The notes under the pieces are model-generated. The model was not told the DNA's origin. It did not search any database and saw only the letters and a program-made list of their open reading frames with translations. Positions 9,012 to 18,141 of a stretch of DNA of 64,000 bases are shown here, in pieces. Source of the stretch: Providencia huaxiensis (lineage in GTDB: Bacteria > Pseudomonadota > Gammaproteobacteria > Enterobacterales > Enterobacteriaceae); contig NZ_CP031123.2 in assembly GCF_002843235.3 (NCBI RefSeq), positions 4,509,617 through 4,573,616 on the forward strand. Reading direction: 5' to 3'. A program made the position numbers and the translations under genes. Within the stretch, counting starts at the first letter, position 1. Every line of letters starts with the position of its first letter.

Positions 9012-10502
9012 ATGAATTTATCCTCAAAATTGTCGACACATTTAGAAAAAGGGAAAGTTGGCTTTCCGACCACATTGGCGAGTTCTGCCGGCTTGATTAT
9101 GGCTAGCCCCGTTATTTTAACCGTTACGAGTGGATTCGGTATAGGTGGTGATACGTTTGCCCTAGCCGTGCTACTTAGCTTCATTATGATGCAAGCTCAG
9201 CTAACCACATTTTCGGAGGCTGCAGCCATTCTACCAACGTCAGGCTCAGTATATGACTATATCTCTTGTGGGATGGGGCGGTTTTGGGCGATAACTGGCG
9301 CGCTTTCGGCTTATTTGATTGTGCATGTGTTTGCAGGAACTGCCGAAACGATCCTTTCTGGAATTATGGCGCTTGTTAATTTTGAGCATCTCAATACTGT
9401 CTTAGAAACCAGTAATTCGTCTTGGATGGTCGGCGTGGGATTAGTTGTCGCGTTTGGGATTTTAAATGCATTCGGCATTGAAGCCTTTGGTAAGGTTGAA
9501 GTTGTACTGACATTCGCCATGTGGTCTACGTTAGTGATTTTTAGTGTGAGTGGTTTGATATTGCCCTTTCATGTCGATATGGACGGCTGGTTTGGTCAGC
9601 CACTCAATACTGACCCAACATTGATTCTCAGCTTTGTTGGTATGGCGATGTTCATGTTTGTTGGGTGTGAGTTAGTGACACCAATGGCGCCTGAAATTAA
9701 AAATTCCGCTAAGGTGATCCCTCGCGCGATGACAACGGGCCTATTTTGTGTCGCGCTCTGTATGGTGTTATTCGGTGCAGCTTTAGCGAACCAAGTGGAA
9801 AATGTGGTCGTTGACCCGCAAACAGGCACACGTTTACTGGAAACACCAATGGCAATCCCTGCATTTGCTGAAATTGTGATGGGTGAGTTTGGGAAGTATT
9901 GGATAGGTGTCGCATTATTATTGGCTGGTGGAGCAACCATTAATACGTTAATGGCAGCGGTTCCTCGTATTCTTTATGGAATGGCGCTTGATGGGGCATT
10001 ACCACGCATCTTTGCTTATTTACATCCACGTTTCAAAACCCCAGTATTCGGCATTTTAGTGGCCGTGATGATCCCGTGTTTGCATGCTTTTGCTATTCAA
10101 GGCGACCTTGACCGTATCATTCCATTGGTACTGGCGGCGGTGTGTTCTTGGGGAACGGCTTACTTGCTGGTAACGATTTCAGTGGTGTTATTGCGTATTC
10201 GTCGTCCTGACTTACATCGTGCTTATCGTTCTCCTTTTTTCCCTATACCGCAAATTATTTCGAGTGTCGGAATTATTTTAGCTATTGTGTACATTACCCC
10301 ACCGGGTATGAATAAATCGGATATCTATATTCCTTTTGCCATTATGTTAGGTTTAACCGCAGGGTATGCATTAATTTGGACCGTTTTCGTGCAGAAAGTT
10401 AACCCATTTAAACCCGTAGATGTTGAATCCGTTTTATCAAATTCCTTTGCCGATGAAGAAATGGAAGGAGGCCAACTTGAGCCATTACGTCACCTCGCCT
10501 AA
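9012..10502 (+). CDS. APC-superfamily amino acid/polyamine permease
   Basis: This 496-residue protein has about 12 hydrophobic segments. Helix 1 carries the ASSAGLIMASPVILTVTSGFG stretch typical of APC transporters, whose unwound glycine region binds the substrate amine and carboxylate. It would be an inner-membrane uptake carrier or antiporter. The neighbouring amine oxidase, aldehyde dehydrogenase and LuxR-type regulators suggest it imports the substrate of that pathway. The gene is preceded by GAGAGGG near the ATG and overlaps the start of the next gene by 26 bases, implying translational coupling. The exact substrate is unknown. Confidence 0.85.
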   Translation: MNLSSKLSTHLEKGKVGFPTTLASSAGLIMASPVILTVTSGFGIGGDTFALAVLLSFIMMQAQLTTFSEAAAILPTSGSVYDYISCGMGRFWAITGALSAYLIVHVFAGTAETILSGIMALVNFEHLNTVLETSNSSWMVGVGLVVAFGILNAFGIEAFGKVEVVLTFAMWSTLVIFSVSGLILPFHVDMDGWFGQPLNTDPTLILSFVGMAMFMFVGCELVTPMAPEIKNSAKVIPRAMTTGLFCVALCMVLFGAALANQVENVVVDPQTGTRLLETPMAIPAFAEIVMGEFGKYWIGVALLLAGGATINTLMAAVPRILYGMALDGALPRIFAYLHPRFKTPVFGILVAVMIPCLHAFAIQGDLDRIIPLVLAAVCSWGTAYLLVTISVVLLRIRRPDLHRAYRSPFFPIPQIISSVGIILAIVYITPPGMNKSDIYIPFAIMLGLTAGYALIWTVFVQKVNPFKPVDVESVLSNSFADEEMEGGQLEPLRHLA

Positions 10503-11091
10503 ACCGTCTTTGTGGGAAAAAATCGGTAAGCTCACTCAGCAACGTTTGCCTGCCGGATATCAAATAGGATTGACACTTAACCGTGTTGAAAAGGACATGG
10601 CGCCTTATCCATGTGAGTGGGGAGCACCCGGAGAGCTCCTTGTACAGCCTCAACCGGAGTTAACCATTGAGGTGACAGAGCGACCAAAAAAGTTGTTTCT
10701 CGCTTTCATTGTGTATAGCCGTTTTGCGGTGTCAGGCCAATGCACAGATAATATCAATGCAAAAATTGAAGTAAAAACCCGAGGGAGTATAAAGAAAAAA
10801 CATATCCATTTCGTCTCAAAACAAATGGATGGACAGAGAGTTATTGAATGGCTGAATGAATACCCCATTATTAGGCAAACATTAGAAGAGCTGGAATTTA
10901 ATCATTGCGAAATAGAGTTTAGCCATGGTCGTTGGCGTTGTGAAATCGAGCCTTACACCGCATCAGAAATGGTGAGCCGTATTCCTGCGACTCGCCGTTA
11001 TTTGAGATTAGTACAAAAACAACGCTATTATTTATTGAGTGCGCTGCAGTTAATTAACCAATTGGTGGAAAAACGTGCTGTGAGCCATTGA
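10477..11091 (+). CDS. Uncharacterised protein coupled to the permease gene
   Basis: The TTG at 10477 is chosen because AAGGAGG lies exactly 5 bases before it and the gene then overlaps the permease end by 26 bases. The in-frame upstream start at 10420 lies deep inside the permease. The protein (~204 residues) is soluble, with no signal peptide, membrane helix or recognised catalytic motif. It has a central basic segment and a C-terminal helical region (RYYLLSALQLINQLVEKR). I think it may be the DUF3156 family found beside such permeases, but that is a weak recollection. Translational coupling suggests a linked role. Confidence 0.6.
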   Translation: MSHYVTSPKPSLWEKIGKLTQQRLPAGYQIGLTLNRVEKDMAPYPCEWGAPGELLVQPQPELTIEVTERPKKLFLAFIVYSRFAVSGQCTDNINAKIEVKTRGSIKKKHIHFVSKQMDGQRVIEWLNEYPIIRQTLEELEFNHCEIEFSHGRWRCEIEPYTASEMVSRIPATRRYLRLVQKQRYYLLSALQLINQLVEKRAVSH

Positions 11092-11108
11092 GTTTAAAAG
11101 AGTTTTTT

Positions 11109-11127
11109 GATAGTAATAATTATTATC
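11109..11127. promoter_or_regulatory. Fur box upstream of the esterase gene
   Basis: GATAGTAATAATTATTATC matches 16 of 19 positions of the classical Fur box and lies 22 bases before the esterase start codon. This indicates iron-repressed expression. Confidence 0.65.
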
Positions 11128-11149
11128 AATTGACTCGCTGGAATTTGAT

Positions 11150-12718
11150 GTGAAATCTTTGCCTCTTTTAGGTTGTATGTTGCTGTCATCTACTGCAATG
11201 GCAACGCATTCTGACTGCATGCGTTTATCTGAGCTTTCCTTTGTTGAAGGGCTGCATGATAGCGAGGGCCATAGTTGCTTATCTTTTGAAGTATCACAGC
11301 AAGATTTTATAAAACAACGTGGTGAAGGCCTTTCCAAGGTCCTGTTATTGGACTCCAATAAACAGCCTGTGCGTGCATTGCAAGAGTATGGCTCGGTGCG
11401 AGAACCCCATAGCGCAGACTATGTCGTATCAGAAAATGGGGTTTATTATTTAGCATTGAATGGTGAGCCGGGTAAACCTTGGCAGTTAAAGTTTGATATC
11501 AGCGAGTACCAACCTTTAGCCATTAAGAAAGATAATGAACCTATTAGCCCAATGCTACAAAGTTTACTTGATGAACATTATCAAAATGGCGATACAAGCG
11601 CATTTTGGCAAGCTGTCGCCGCGCAAGGAACACCACTGGTTGAGGTGTTTTCAAATCGACAAAAACGCGTGACATTTCTTTGGCGAGGCGCGAAAGCAAA
11701 TGCTTATATTCTAGGGGCACCGTCGGGTAATCACGAAAGAATGGCCCACTTGGCGGGAACGGATATTTGGTATCGTTCTTTTATCATTCCTAATGATACG
11801 TTATCGCAATATAAAATTGCACCGGATATCCCTTCTGTGCCAGAGGGCGGCTTTGCTCAACGTAAGGCGATTTTAGTCACTGCGCAGTCAGATCCTTATA
11901 ATTCTCACGTTATTCCTTCGCAAAGTGTAGATAAATATAACCGTTTTTCGTTGTTATCATTAGTACCGAATATACGCCAATGTCATTTCTCTGATGTAGA
12001 AAACAGGCAGATGAAAGGCCATTTAGAGACATTTACGTTGGCGAGTCAGGTATTAAAAAATAAAAGAAAAATAACGGTTTACCAGCCTAATATCCCAATG
12101 GAAACCCCTGCACTATTGGTGCTATTGGATGGCCAAATTTACCTGCAAAACTATCAAATGGATAAATTCTTTGATAAGTGGATGGATCAAGGGAGTTTCC
12201 CAGCGATGAATATTGTGTTTGTGGACAGCATCAATTCAGCGCGTCGTGGTGATGAGCTTCCTCCTAATGATGCGTTTCCTAAGTTGCTGGCGGATGAACT
12301 TATGCCTCAGCTCGCGGAAATGGGAGTTCAAGCACCTGCAAGCCATACGATTATTGCAGGTTCCAGCTATGGAGGGCTTGGGGCGACATGGAATGCGTTA
12401 CAGTACCCGGAAATTTTCGGTAATGTCATTAGCATGTCAGGATCTTACTGGTGGGCTCCGAAGGATAAAGACCCTGAATGGTTAATTCGTGAAATTGAAA
12501 TGATGCCAACACAACCGATCCGTTTTTTCCTTGAGGCTGGCCTATTTGAACAACGTGGTAGTTGGGGGGGAATTATTCAAAACCACTACCGGTTATTCGA
12601 TGTTCTAAAACATAAAGGTTATCAAGTTGATGCCATTGAACTCCCTAGTGGGCACGACTACGTTTCTTGGTGTGAAACGCTTTATGAGGGAACAAACCAA
12701 CTTGCGTCACAATGGTAA
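11150..12718 (+). CDS. Fes/IroD-like siderophore esterase, probably exported
   Basis: This 522-residue protein starts at GTG 11150. The first ~18 residues (MKSLPLLGCMLLSSTAMA) are a typical Sec signal peptide ending in AMA, so the mature protein is probably periplasmic. The C-terminal half has the alpha/beta-hydrolase nucleophile elbow IIAGSSYGGLGATW (G-S-S-Y-G), an Asp-containing strand and a late His in LPSGHDYVSW, as in enterochelin esterases. The N-terminal half resembles the Fes beta-domain (FLWRGAKANAYILGAPSG). A Fur box lies just upstream. The likely role is hydrolysis of a trilactone-type ferri-siderophore to free iron; which siderophore is unknown. Confidence 0.75.
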   Translation: MKSLPLLGCMLLSSTAMATHSDCMRLSELSFVEGLHDSEGHSCLSFEVSQQDFIKQRGEGLSKVLLLDSNKQPVRALQEYGSVREPHSADYVVSENGVYYLALNGEPGKPWQLKFDISEYQPLAIKKDNEPISPMLQSLLDEHYQNGDTSAFWQAVAAQGTPLVEVFSNRQKRVTFLWRGAKANAYILGAPSGNHERMAHLAGTDIWYRSFIIPNDTLSQYKIAPDIPSVPEGGFAQRKAILVTAQSDPYNSHVIPSQSVDKYNRFSLLSLVPNIRQCHFSDVENRQMKGHLETFTLASQVLKNKRKITVYQPNIPMETPALLVLLDGQIYLQNYQMDKFFDKWMDQGSFPAMNIVFVDSINSARRGDELPPNDAFPKLLADELMPQLAEMGVQAPASHTIIAGSSYGGLGATWNALQYPEIFGNVISMSGSYWWAPKDKDPEWLIREIEMMPTQPIRFFLEAGLFEQRGSWGGIIQNHYRLFDVLKHKGYQVDAIELPSGHDYVSWCETLYEGTNQLASQW

Positions 12719-12739
12719 ATAGCCCTAACGCTCATTCAT

Positions 12740-12768
12740 AAAAAGCAGCTTATATTTAGCTGCTTTTT
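12740..12768 (+). terminator. Intrinsic terminator after the esterase gene
   Basis: AAAAAGCAGC (12740-12749) pairs with GCTGCTTTTT (12759-12768). The symmetric A/T flanks would let it work in both directions. Confidence 0.85.
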
Positions 12769-12804
12769 CACATTTATGACAAACGTCTTCATTTCGCCAT
12801 AAAA

Positions 12805-12822
12805 GCGTCATTCAACTGTCAT
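12805..12822 (+). promoter_or_regulatory. Pho box upstream of phoA
   Basis: GCGTCAT, TCAA, CTGTCAT: two PhoB 7-mers separated by a 4-base AT-rich spacer, close to the CTGTCAT-N4-CTGTCAT consensus and 78 bases before the phoA start. This supports PhoB activation under phosphate limitation. Confidence 0.75.
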
Positions 12823-12899
12823 CTGGCTCCTTTAGCATGCCTTTCATTATTTGAAATATACATCTTCTATTTTCATTATTGATTGGCAAGGAAACAGTT

Positions 12900-14339
12900 A
12901 TGACTGGTAATTTTATGAAATCCCTTTTAGCTGTCACGGTAAGTACTTTAATTTTAGGGAGTACAGTCCCTGCCTACGCGGCTGATAAAAATGATGCGGT
13001 GTCAGAAAACCGTGCGGCGCAAGGTGATATCACCAAATTTGGTGGCGCGCGTCGTTTAGCGACAGAGCAAACTGATATCATGAAAGCGGCACTTCACAAT
13101 GGCCAAGCCAAAAATGTGATTTTATTTATTGGTGATGGTATGGGGGACTCAGAGATAACTGTTGCTCGTAACTATGCAGAAGGCGCTTCAGGGTTCTTTA
13201 AAGGTATCGATGCGCTGCCAATTACGGGTCAGTACACCCATTATGCATTAGATAAAAAAACACAAAAACCCGACTATGTGACTGATTCTGCCGCGTCTGC
13301 CACTTCGTGGTCTTCCGGTGTGAAAACCTACAATGGCGCATTGGGAATTGATGTATTTGGTAACGACCATGAGACATTAATTGAGATAGCTAAACGTAAT
13401 GGTAAAGCTACAGGTAACGTCACAACTTCCGAGATTCAAGATGCAACGCCTGCTGCGCAATTTTCGCATGTGAGTGCGCGTAAATGTTATGGCCCTGAGG
13501 AAACAACAGAAAAATGTGCGACTAACGCGCTAGAAAATGGCGGTCGTGGTTCAATTTCAGAGCAACTGTTGGTAACTCGCCCAGATGTCACACTTGGTGG
13601 TGGCGCTAAGAGCTTCAAGCAAGAAGCAAAGGCGGGTGACTACAAAGGTAAAACGTTGGAGCAACAGGCGATTGAACGTGGGTACAATATTGTGCGAGAT
13701 GCTAAATCATTAGACAGCATTAAAGTCGCAAATCAAGACAAACCTGTTCTTGGCTTATTCCACGATGGCAACATGACGGTTGCATGGGAAGGCCCGAAAG
13801 CGGTTCATTATGGTAATATCAACAATGCGCCGTTAGAGTGTAAACCGAACGCTAAGTTAGACCCTAATGCGCCAACATTAGCTCAAATGACGAAAAAAGC
13901 GATTGAACTGTTAGAAGTTAACCCGAATGGTTTCTTCTTACAGGTTGAAAGCGCTTCTATCGATAAGCAAGATCATAAAGCAAACCCATGTGGCCAAATT
14001 GGTGAAACAGTTGCTCTCGACCAAGCTGTACAAGTTGGCTTAGATTTCGCTAAAAAACATGGTGATACATTAGTTATTGTGACAGCTGACCATTCACATT
14101 CAAGCCAAATTATTCCAGAAGGCACAAAATCAACGGGCTTAACGCAAGCGTTGATTACTAAAGACGGTTCTGTGATGGTAGTGAATTACGGTAACTCTGA
14201 AGAAGATGATTCTCAAGAGCACACCGGTGCTCAGTTACGTGTGGCGGCTTATGGCCCACATGCGGCAAACGTAATGGGTCTAACTGACCAAACTGATTTG
14301 TTCTTTACCATGCGCGATGCAATGGGATTGAAGCAATAA
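12900..14339 (+). CDS. phoA: Alkaline phosphatase (PhoA)
   Basis: The ATG at 12900 is preceded by AAGGAAA. The ~479-residue product has a Sec signal peptide (hydrophobic [20 protein letters not shown], cut after AYA). Key motifs are present: [10 protein letters not shown] for metal binding, [13 protein letters not shown] with the nucleophilic Ser of [13 protein letters not shown] for zinc binding, and TADHSHSSQ. It is a periplasmic homodimeric metalloenzyme that hydrolyses phosphomonoesters. The Pho box upstream and terminator downstream indicate a monocistronic PhoB-regulated gene. The length is that of E. coli-type PhoA. Confidence 0.96.
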   Translation: MTGNFMKSLLAVTVSTLILGSTVPAYAADKNDAVSENRAAQGDITKFGGARRLATEQTDIMKAALHNGQAKNVILFIGDGMGDSEITVARNYAEGASGFFKGIDALPITGQYTHYALDKKTQKPDYVTDSAASATSWSSGVKTYNGALGIDVFGNDHETLIEIAKRNGKATGNVTTSEIQDATPAAQFSHVSARKCYGPEETTEKCATNALENGGRGSISEQLLVTRPDVTLGGGAKSFKQEAKAGDYKGKTLEQQAIERGYNIVRDAKSLDSIKVANQDKPVLGLFHDGNMTVAWEGPKAVHYGNINNAPLECKPNAKLDPNAPTLAQMTKKAIELLEVNPNGFFLQVESASIDKQDHKANPCGQIGETVALDQAVQVGLDFAKKHGDTLVIVTADHSHSSQIIPEGTKSTGLTQALITKDGSVMVVNYGNSEEDDSQEHTGAQLRVAAYGPHAANVMGLTDQTDLFFTMRDAMGLKQ

Positions 14340-14353
14340 ACCAACCCTGTAGT

Positions 14354-14392
14354 GAAAATTCTCCGCAATAGGATGTTGCGGGGGATTTTTTT
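14354..14392 (+). terminator. Intrinsic terminator after phoA
   Basis: A stem around CTCCGCAA (14361-14368) and TTGCGGGGGA (14376-14385) is followed by a long T-run. Confidence 0.8.
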
Positions 14393-14545
14393 ATTTTTTA
14401 GTCTATTTTCTCCTTATTTTTCAACCGTTCCTCAATAAACTTACTAAATATTTGCACTTCTTTTTTATCCGTTATCTTGAAAAATTGATTTATCTGATAA
14501 CAATAAATGTGCTTATTCATGGGCACGAATAATGAGAATGGCATA

Positions 14546-15073
14546 ATGAGAGAAGTTCGCGAACTACAACGAGATGAAATCCCATCTGTTTGGTCTATCG
14601 ACCGCACTGAATTAATTGAAAACCTTTATCTGTATCAAAATGGCGAGTTGGTGCTATCCAAACAGCGGTTTGATATGAAAGGTTGGCCAGAAGGTGAACC
14701 TGAAGCCTATACCCCCCATTTGTTGGAAAGTTATGACCAAGGCGCGGTATTTCTTGGGGTTTTTGAACAGGGCAAGTTAATTGCTGCTGCAAGTTTAGAT
14801 AATGTGTGGCGCGGTGAGCAAAAAAATTTACTGCAATTATCTTTCCTGCATGTGAGCCACTCGTACCGTGGCGAAGGTTTAGCAGGGATGTTATTCCAGC
14901 AATGTGTTGAAATTGCGATGCAAAAAGGGGCAAAAGGCTTATATATTTCTGCGACGCCTTCAGAAAATACAGTGCACTTTTATCAATACCTAGGCTGTAC
15001 CTTAATTGCACAACCTGATCCTGAATTATTTGCATTGGAACCTGAAGATATTCACTTTATTTATCTATTTTAG
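14546..15073 (+). CDS. GNAT-family N-acetyltransferase
   Basis: The ATG at 14546 (175 residues) is preferred over the in-frame ATG at 14507 because family homology begins here; the ribosome-binding site is weak in both cases. Motif A of the acetyl-CoA site is visible as LSFLHVSHSYRGEGLAGMLF (R-G-x-G-x-A/G), followed by the alpha4 segment ATPSENTVHFYQYLGC. It would transfer an acetyl group from acetyl-CoA to an unknown amine. No operon partners; it stands between phoA and a Fur-box gene. Confidence 0.75.
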   Translation: MREVRELQRDEIPSVWSIDRTELIENLYLYQNGELVLSKQRFDMKGWPEGEPEAYTPHLLESYDQGAVFLGVFEQGKLIAAASLDNVWRGEQKNLLQLSFLHVSHSYRGEGLAGMLFQQCVEIAMQKGAKGLYISATPSENTVHFYQYLGCTLIAQPDPELFALEPEDIHFIYLF

Positions 15074-15153
15074 TAAGTTTTTATTTTGTAAAATAAGTGT
15101 TAATTTATAGGGCGATGAAATAAAAAAGCATTGAAATTTACTAAAAACTAGAT

Positions 15154-15172
15154 ATTATTGATAATCATTATC
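15154..15172 (+). promoter_or_regulatory. Fur box upstream of a small membrane protein gene
   Basis: A 19-base site ending in GATAATCATTATC matches 16 of 19 Fur-consensus positions, 21 bases before the start codon at 15194. This is a typical position for iron-dependent repression. Confidence 0.65.
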
Positions 15173-15193
15173 ATTTAAGGTGTTGAGGTCACT

Positions 15194-15448
15194 ATGCCAA
15201 CTAGCATATCAAAAACCACAGGTTTAAAGCGTATAGGCGCTGGCCTTTGGGGTGTCTTTGCTGTGATATTGTTGAGCATTGCTTATGTACTCAATAATAT
15301 GGGCTTAGATAATTTAAAAATCATTATGATTATCATGATGGTAGCAACTGCGGGGATGTTATTTAATCGTGGTTCTCGTCGTTTATTGATTATCCCAGCT
15401 GTGATCTCACTTGCATGTTTTATGATGGCCTTTGTACTACAAAGGTAG
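15194..15448 (+). CDS. Small membrane protein, predicted iron-regulated
   Basis: This 84-residue protein has three hydrophobic segments (residues ~15-33, ~40-57, ~63-82) and a short positive N-terminus, consistent with a three-helix inner-membrane protein. GAGGT precedes the ATG. No family is recognised and no function is claimed. The Fur box just upstream suggests a role under iron limitation. It is monocistronic: no gene follows before the tRNAs on the opposite strand. Confidence 0.65.
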   Translation: MPTSISKTTGLKRIGAGLWGVFAVILLSIAYVLNNMGLDNLKIIMIIMMVATAGMLFNRGSRRLLIIPAVISLACFMMAFVLQR

Positions 15449-15643
15449 CTCTATAATCTAATTGATAATTAAATAGAACAGAAAAAAGTGGTATCGAAAG
15501 ATATTGATAATTGAATGGTATTCAAAATAACGGTTTATTTAAATGATTTATTATTGTCTTATAGTAAATAAGGCAAATAAGACAGCGTTAGCATTACAGA
15601 GAAGGTCAAAAGGGCAGGATGTTATAAAAAAATGACTGACCAG

Positions 15644-15729
15644 TGGTGCGAAAGGGGGGACTTGAACCCCCACGTCCGAAGGACACTAACACCTGAAGCT
15701 AGCGCGTCTACCAATTCCGCCACCCTCGC
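15644..15729 (-). tRNA. tRNA-Leu (CAG)
   Basis: The reverse strand folds as a class II tRNA with GGTGGCGGAATTGGTAGACG in the acceptor/D-arm, anticodon loop TTCAGGT (CAG), a long variable arm (GTGTCCTTCGGACG), GGTTCAAGTCC in the T arm and an encoded CCA. It is near-identical to E. coli leuPQVT. Confidence 0.95.
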
Positions 15730-15793
15730 AATACTGTCACATCAATACTACTGTCACATCAATACTATATTATTGTGATTTACCCAAAGCTAG

Positions 15794-15879
15794 TGGTGCG
15801 AAAGGGGGGACTTGAACCCCCACGTCCATAGGACACTAACACCTGAAGCTAGCGCGTCTACCAATTCCGCCACCCTCGC
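15794..15879 (-). tRNA. tRNA-Leu (CAG), second copy
   Basis: This is a tandem copy of the neighbouring tRNA gene, identical except in the variable-arm loop (GTCCTATGGAC instead of GTCCTTCGGAC), with CCA encoded. The two are 64 bases apart in one direction and are probably co-transcribed. Confidence 0.95.
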
Positions 15880-16075
15880 AGTACCTAACTAAACTTTGGT
15901 CCATCAATGCTTTTAACCAGCAATAATGTGGTGCGGATTTTAGGCTAATTTCGACGAACGTCAATAATTTTTTTATGAAGTATTTTTTGATTGATGAAAA
16001 AATGGCCGGTGAAGGATCACCAGCCAATGAGAAGCATGATAAATTGTGCTTTAGCCTAAATTACTCGTGTATAAA

Positions 16076-17089
16076 TTAACGCTTAACTGCTTGGTAAACT
16101 TTAAATTTTCCCGTTTTTGCAAGTACTTCGTGACTACCAAAAGCTTTATCGAGTAAATCAGGGTATGGTAAGAAAGCATTCGCAACGATCCGCAAGCGGC
16201 CCCCTTTTTTCAGGTATTTAGGGGCTTGGTAAATCATATTTTCAACCGCACGATAACTGGTGTTTAGGCCATCATGGAATGGCGGGTTAGAAATAATCCA
16301 ATCAAATTTATCGTTAATATCTGAGTAAGCATCACTAGCGATGACTTTAGCAGTTAGTTTATTGGCCTCAAGAGTGGATGCTGCGGAATCTAGTGCAGAC
16401 GCACTGACATCACTTAAGGTAAGTTTGATCTCTGGGTTTTGTGAGCCGATCACCGCGGCAATCACACCGTTACCGCAAGCAAGATCAAGCAGATCACCAC
16501 TCATTGGATCGGTTAATGTTGATAACAGTAGGTCACTACCGATATCAAGCTCATTATGGCTAAACACCCCTGGTAATGCGTTAATTCTAACATTATCAAG
16601 TTCATAATGACGCCACCAGCGAGCAATATCAAAGGTGGTTGGTTGCTCTAATTCACCATAGTACAAGCCACAGCGACGTGCGGAGTCAATTTTTTGTAAG
16701 CTAGCGATCCCCTCCATAATGGATTCGGCGCTTTTAACACCACTGCGATTCTCACCGACGATAAAGATTTGGCTACCCGCAGCAAGATGAGTACAAAGGT
16801 CATCGAGTTGGAAACAGGCTTCTTGCTTGTTTTTTTGCCAAAAATAAATGAGAGTATCGCAAGGCTGGATAAATTCCGCAGGCGTAGTGGCAGAGAATAA
16901 CGCCATATCTCCCATTAACGGCTGTAAACGCTGCCAGTGATGATACTGGTTGGTGATGACACGAACACTAGCCGCTTCTAAGGTTGCAGCGAGCTCATCC
17001 TGAATGTCACCGGCCAAAATGACATGACGATCTGTAAAATGTTCGAGATGGCGTTGAATAACTTCGCTGGCAGGTGTCAGTAATGACAT
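16076..17089 (-). CDS. rsmC: 16S rRNA m2G1207 methyltransferase RsmC
   Basis: This 337-residue protein has the two-domain RsmC layout: an N-terminal MTS_N domain (MSLLTPASEVIQRHLEHF...) and a C-terminal SAM-dependent methyltransferase domain with LLDLACGNGVIAAVIG (SAM binding, residues ~195-210) and the catalytic IISNPPFHDGL (N-P-P-F). It methylates N2 of G1207 of 16S rRNA in the 30S subunit. It is divergent from holD, the same arrangement as in E. coli. Confidence 0.96.
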   Translation of the reverse strand: MSLLTPASEVIQRHLEHFTDRHVILAGDIQDELAATLEAASVRVITNQYHHWQRLQPLMGDMALFSATTPAEFIQPCDTLIYFWQKNKQEACFQLDDLCTHLAAGSQIFIVGENRSGVKSAESIMEGIASLQKIDSARRCGLYYGELEQPTTFDIARWWRHYELDNVRINALPGVFSHNELDIGSDLLLSTLTDPMSGDLLDLACGNGVIAAVIGSQNPEIKLTLSDVSASALDSAASTLEANKLTAKVIASDAYSDINDKFDWIISNPPFHDGLNTSYRAVENMIYQAPKYLKKGGRLRIVANAFLPYPDLLDKAFGSHEVLAKTGKFKVYQAVKR

Positions 17090-17222
17090 ATTCTGTCAAT
17101 CTCCTAAAATAATAAAAAAACCGATGACATCTTACCAAAGATAAGAGAAATAGCATTGCTCTGTTGGCGCTATTGATCCCCTTTGATAAGATGTGGTTGT
17201 AAAATTGCGACTGGAAAATCAA

Positions 17223-17633
17223 ATGACACGACGTGACAGGCTTTTAGAACAACTGGGGATCACTCAATGGATGGTGAGAAATCCTGCCGTGTTACGTGGT
17301 GAGCGTGGTGTAAGGATCCCAGCGTCGACTAAGCTTATTATTATTACTGATGAGAACCTTGATTTAAATAGCCAATTGCTAAAAGATATTTTTCTTTCCA
17401 TGAATATTGCACAGGACGATGTGGTTTGTGTAAATTCAGAGCAACTAGGTTTAATCCCAACACCAATAATAACACCATGTTGGGTATTAGGTGATGAAAT
17501 CCAGCCTGAAGGTTCAAAAATCATGTTTACTTCACCCGTTTTGTCTGAGCTAAGTACAAGCTGTAGCGCTAAACGGGCACTATGGAAACAAATTTATCAA
17601 TATGATGAAAATTTCAACACTAAAGCAATCTGA
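17223..17633 (+). CDS. holD: DNA polymerase III psi subunit HolD
   Basis: The ATG at 17223 gives 136 residues beginning MTRRDRLLEQLGITQWMVRN, close to the E. coli psi N-terminus that binds chi (HolC). An upstream in-frame start at 17193 adds an atypical tail. Psi links the clamp-loader complex to single-strand-binding protein through chi. The 3' end overlaps rimI by 32 bases, as in enterobacteria. Confidence 0.9.
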   Translation: MTRRDRLLEQLGITQWMVRNPAVLRGERGVRIPASTKLIIITDENLDLNSQLLKDIFLSMNIAQDDVVCVNSEQLGLIPTPIITPCWVLGDEIQPEGSKIMFTSPVLSELSTSCSAKRALWKQIYQYDENFNTKAI

Positions 17634-18054
17634 TCTCGCAACTGCGTACTTAATTGAGAAGTTGAGCCATGATTTTCCATGGACTGAGCGAGTTTTTTAT
17701 GGGAACCAAGGGGAAAAGTACCATAACATAAAAATATCTGTTAATAATCAAATTGTTGGTTATGCAATAACACAGTGTGTTCTTGATGAGGCGACCTTGT
17801 TTAATATTGCCATACACCCTGATTACCAAGGGAAAGGCTATGGCCGTTTGTTGCTAGAACAGCTCATTGAAGAACTCGTAAAGAAAGGTATTCTCACGTT
17901 ATGGTTAGAAGTGAGGGAATCAAATGCATCTGCTTTGCATCTATACGATAAGCTAGGTTTTCATCAAGTGACGGTGCGTAAAGATTATTACCCCGCCAAA
18001 AAAGGCCGAGAAGATGCTTTAGTACTTGCTTTGACTCTATTTTCTGATGAATAA
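17602..18054 (+). CDS. rimI: Ribosomal protein S18 alanine N-acetyltransferase RimI
   Basis: This 150-residue GNAT protein has the acetyl-CoA motif IAIHPDYQGKGYGRLLLEQL (Q-G-x-G-x-G/A) and the RESNASALHLYDKLGFHQV segment typical of RimI. It acetylates the N-terminal alanine of ribosomal protein S18. It is translationally coupled to holD by a 32-base overlap. In E. coli yjjG and prfC follow; here other genes and the ICE intervene. Confidence 0.92.
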   Translation: MMKISTLKQSDLATAYLIEKLSHDFPWTERVFYGNQGEKYHNIKISVNNQIVGYAITQCVLDEATLFNIAIHPDYQGKGYGRLLLEQLIEELVKKGILTLWLEVRESNASALHLYDKLGFHQVTVRKDYYPAKKGREDALVLALTLFSDE

Positions 18055-18089
18055 ATTTAAGTAACAAATAATTTATTACTAATATAATT

Positions 18090-18125
18090 AAAACCCCAAT
18101 ATGTCATGAGACATACTGGGGTTTT
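18090..18125. terminator. Bidirectional terminator between rimI and the BCCT gene
   Basis: AAAACCCCA ... TGGGGTTTT arms with an inner ATGTC/GACAT stem form a strong hairpin between convergent genes. Confidence 0.85.
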
Positions 18126-18141
18126 GTGCTTTTAGTGAAAT

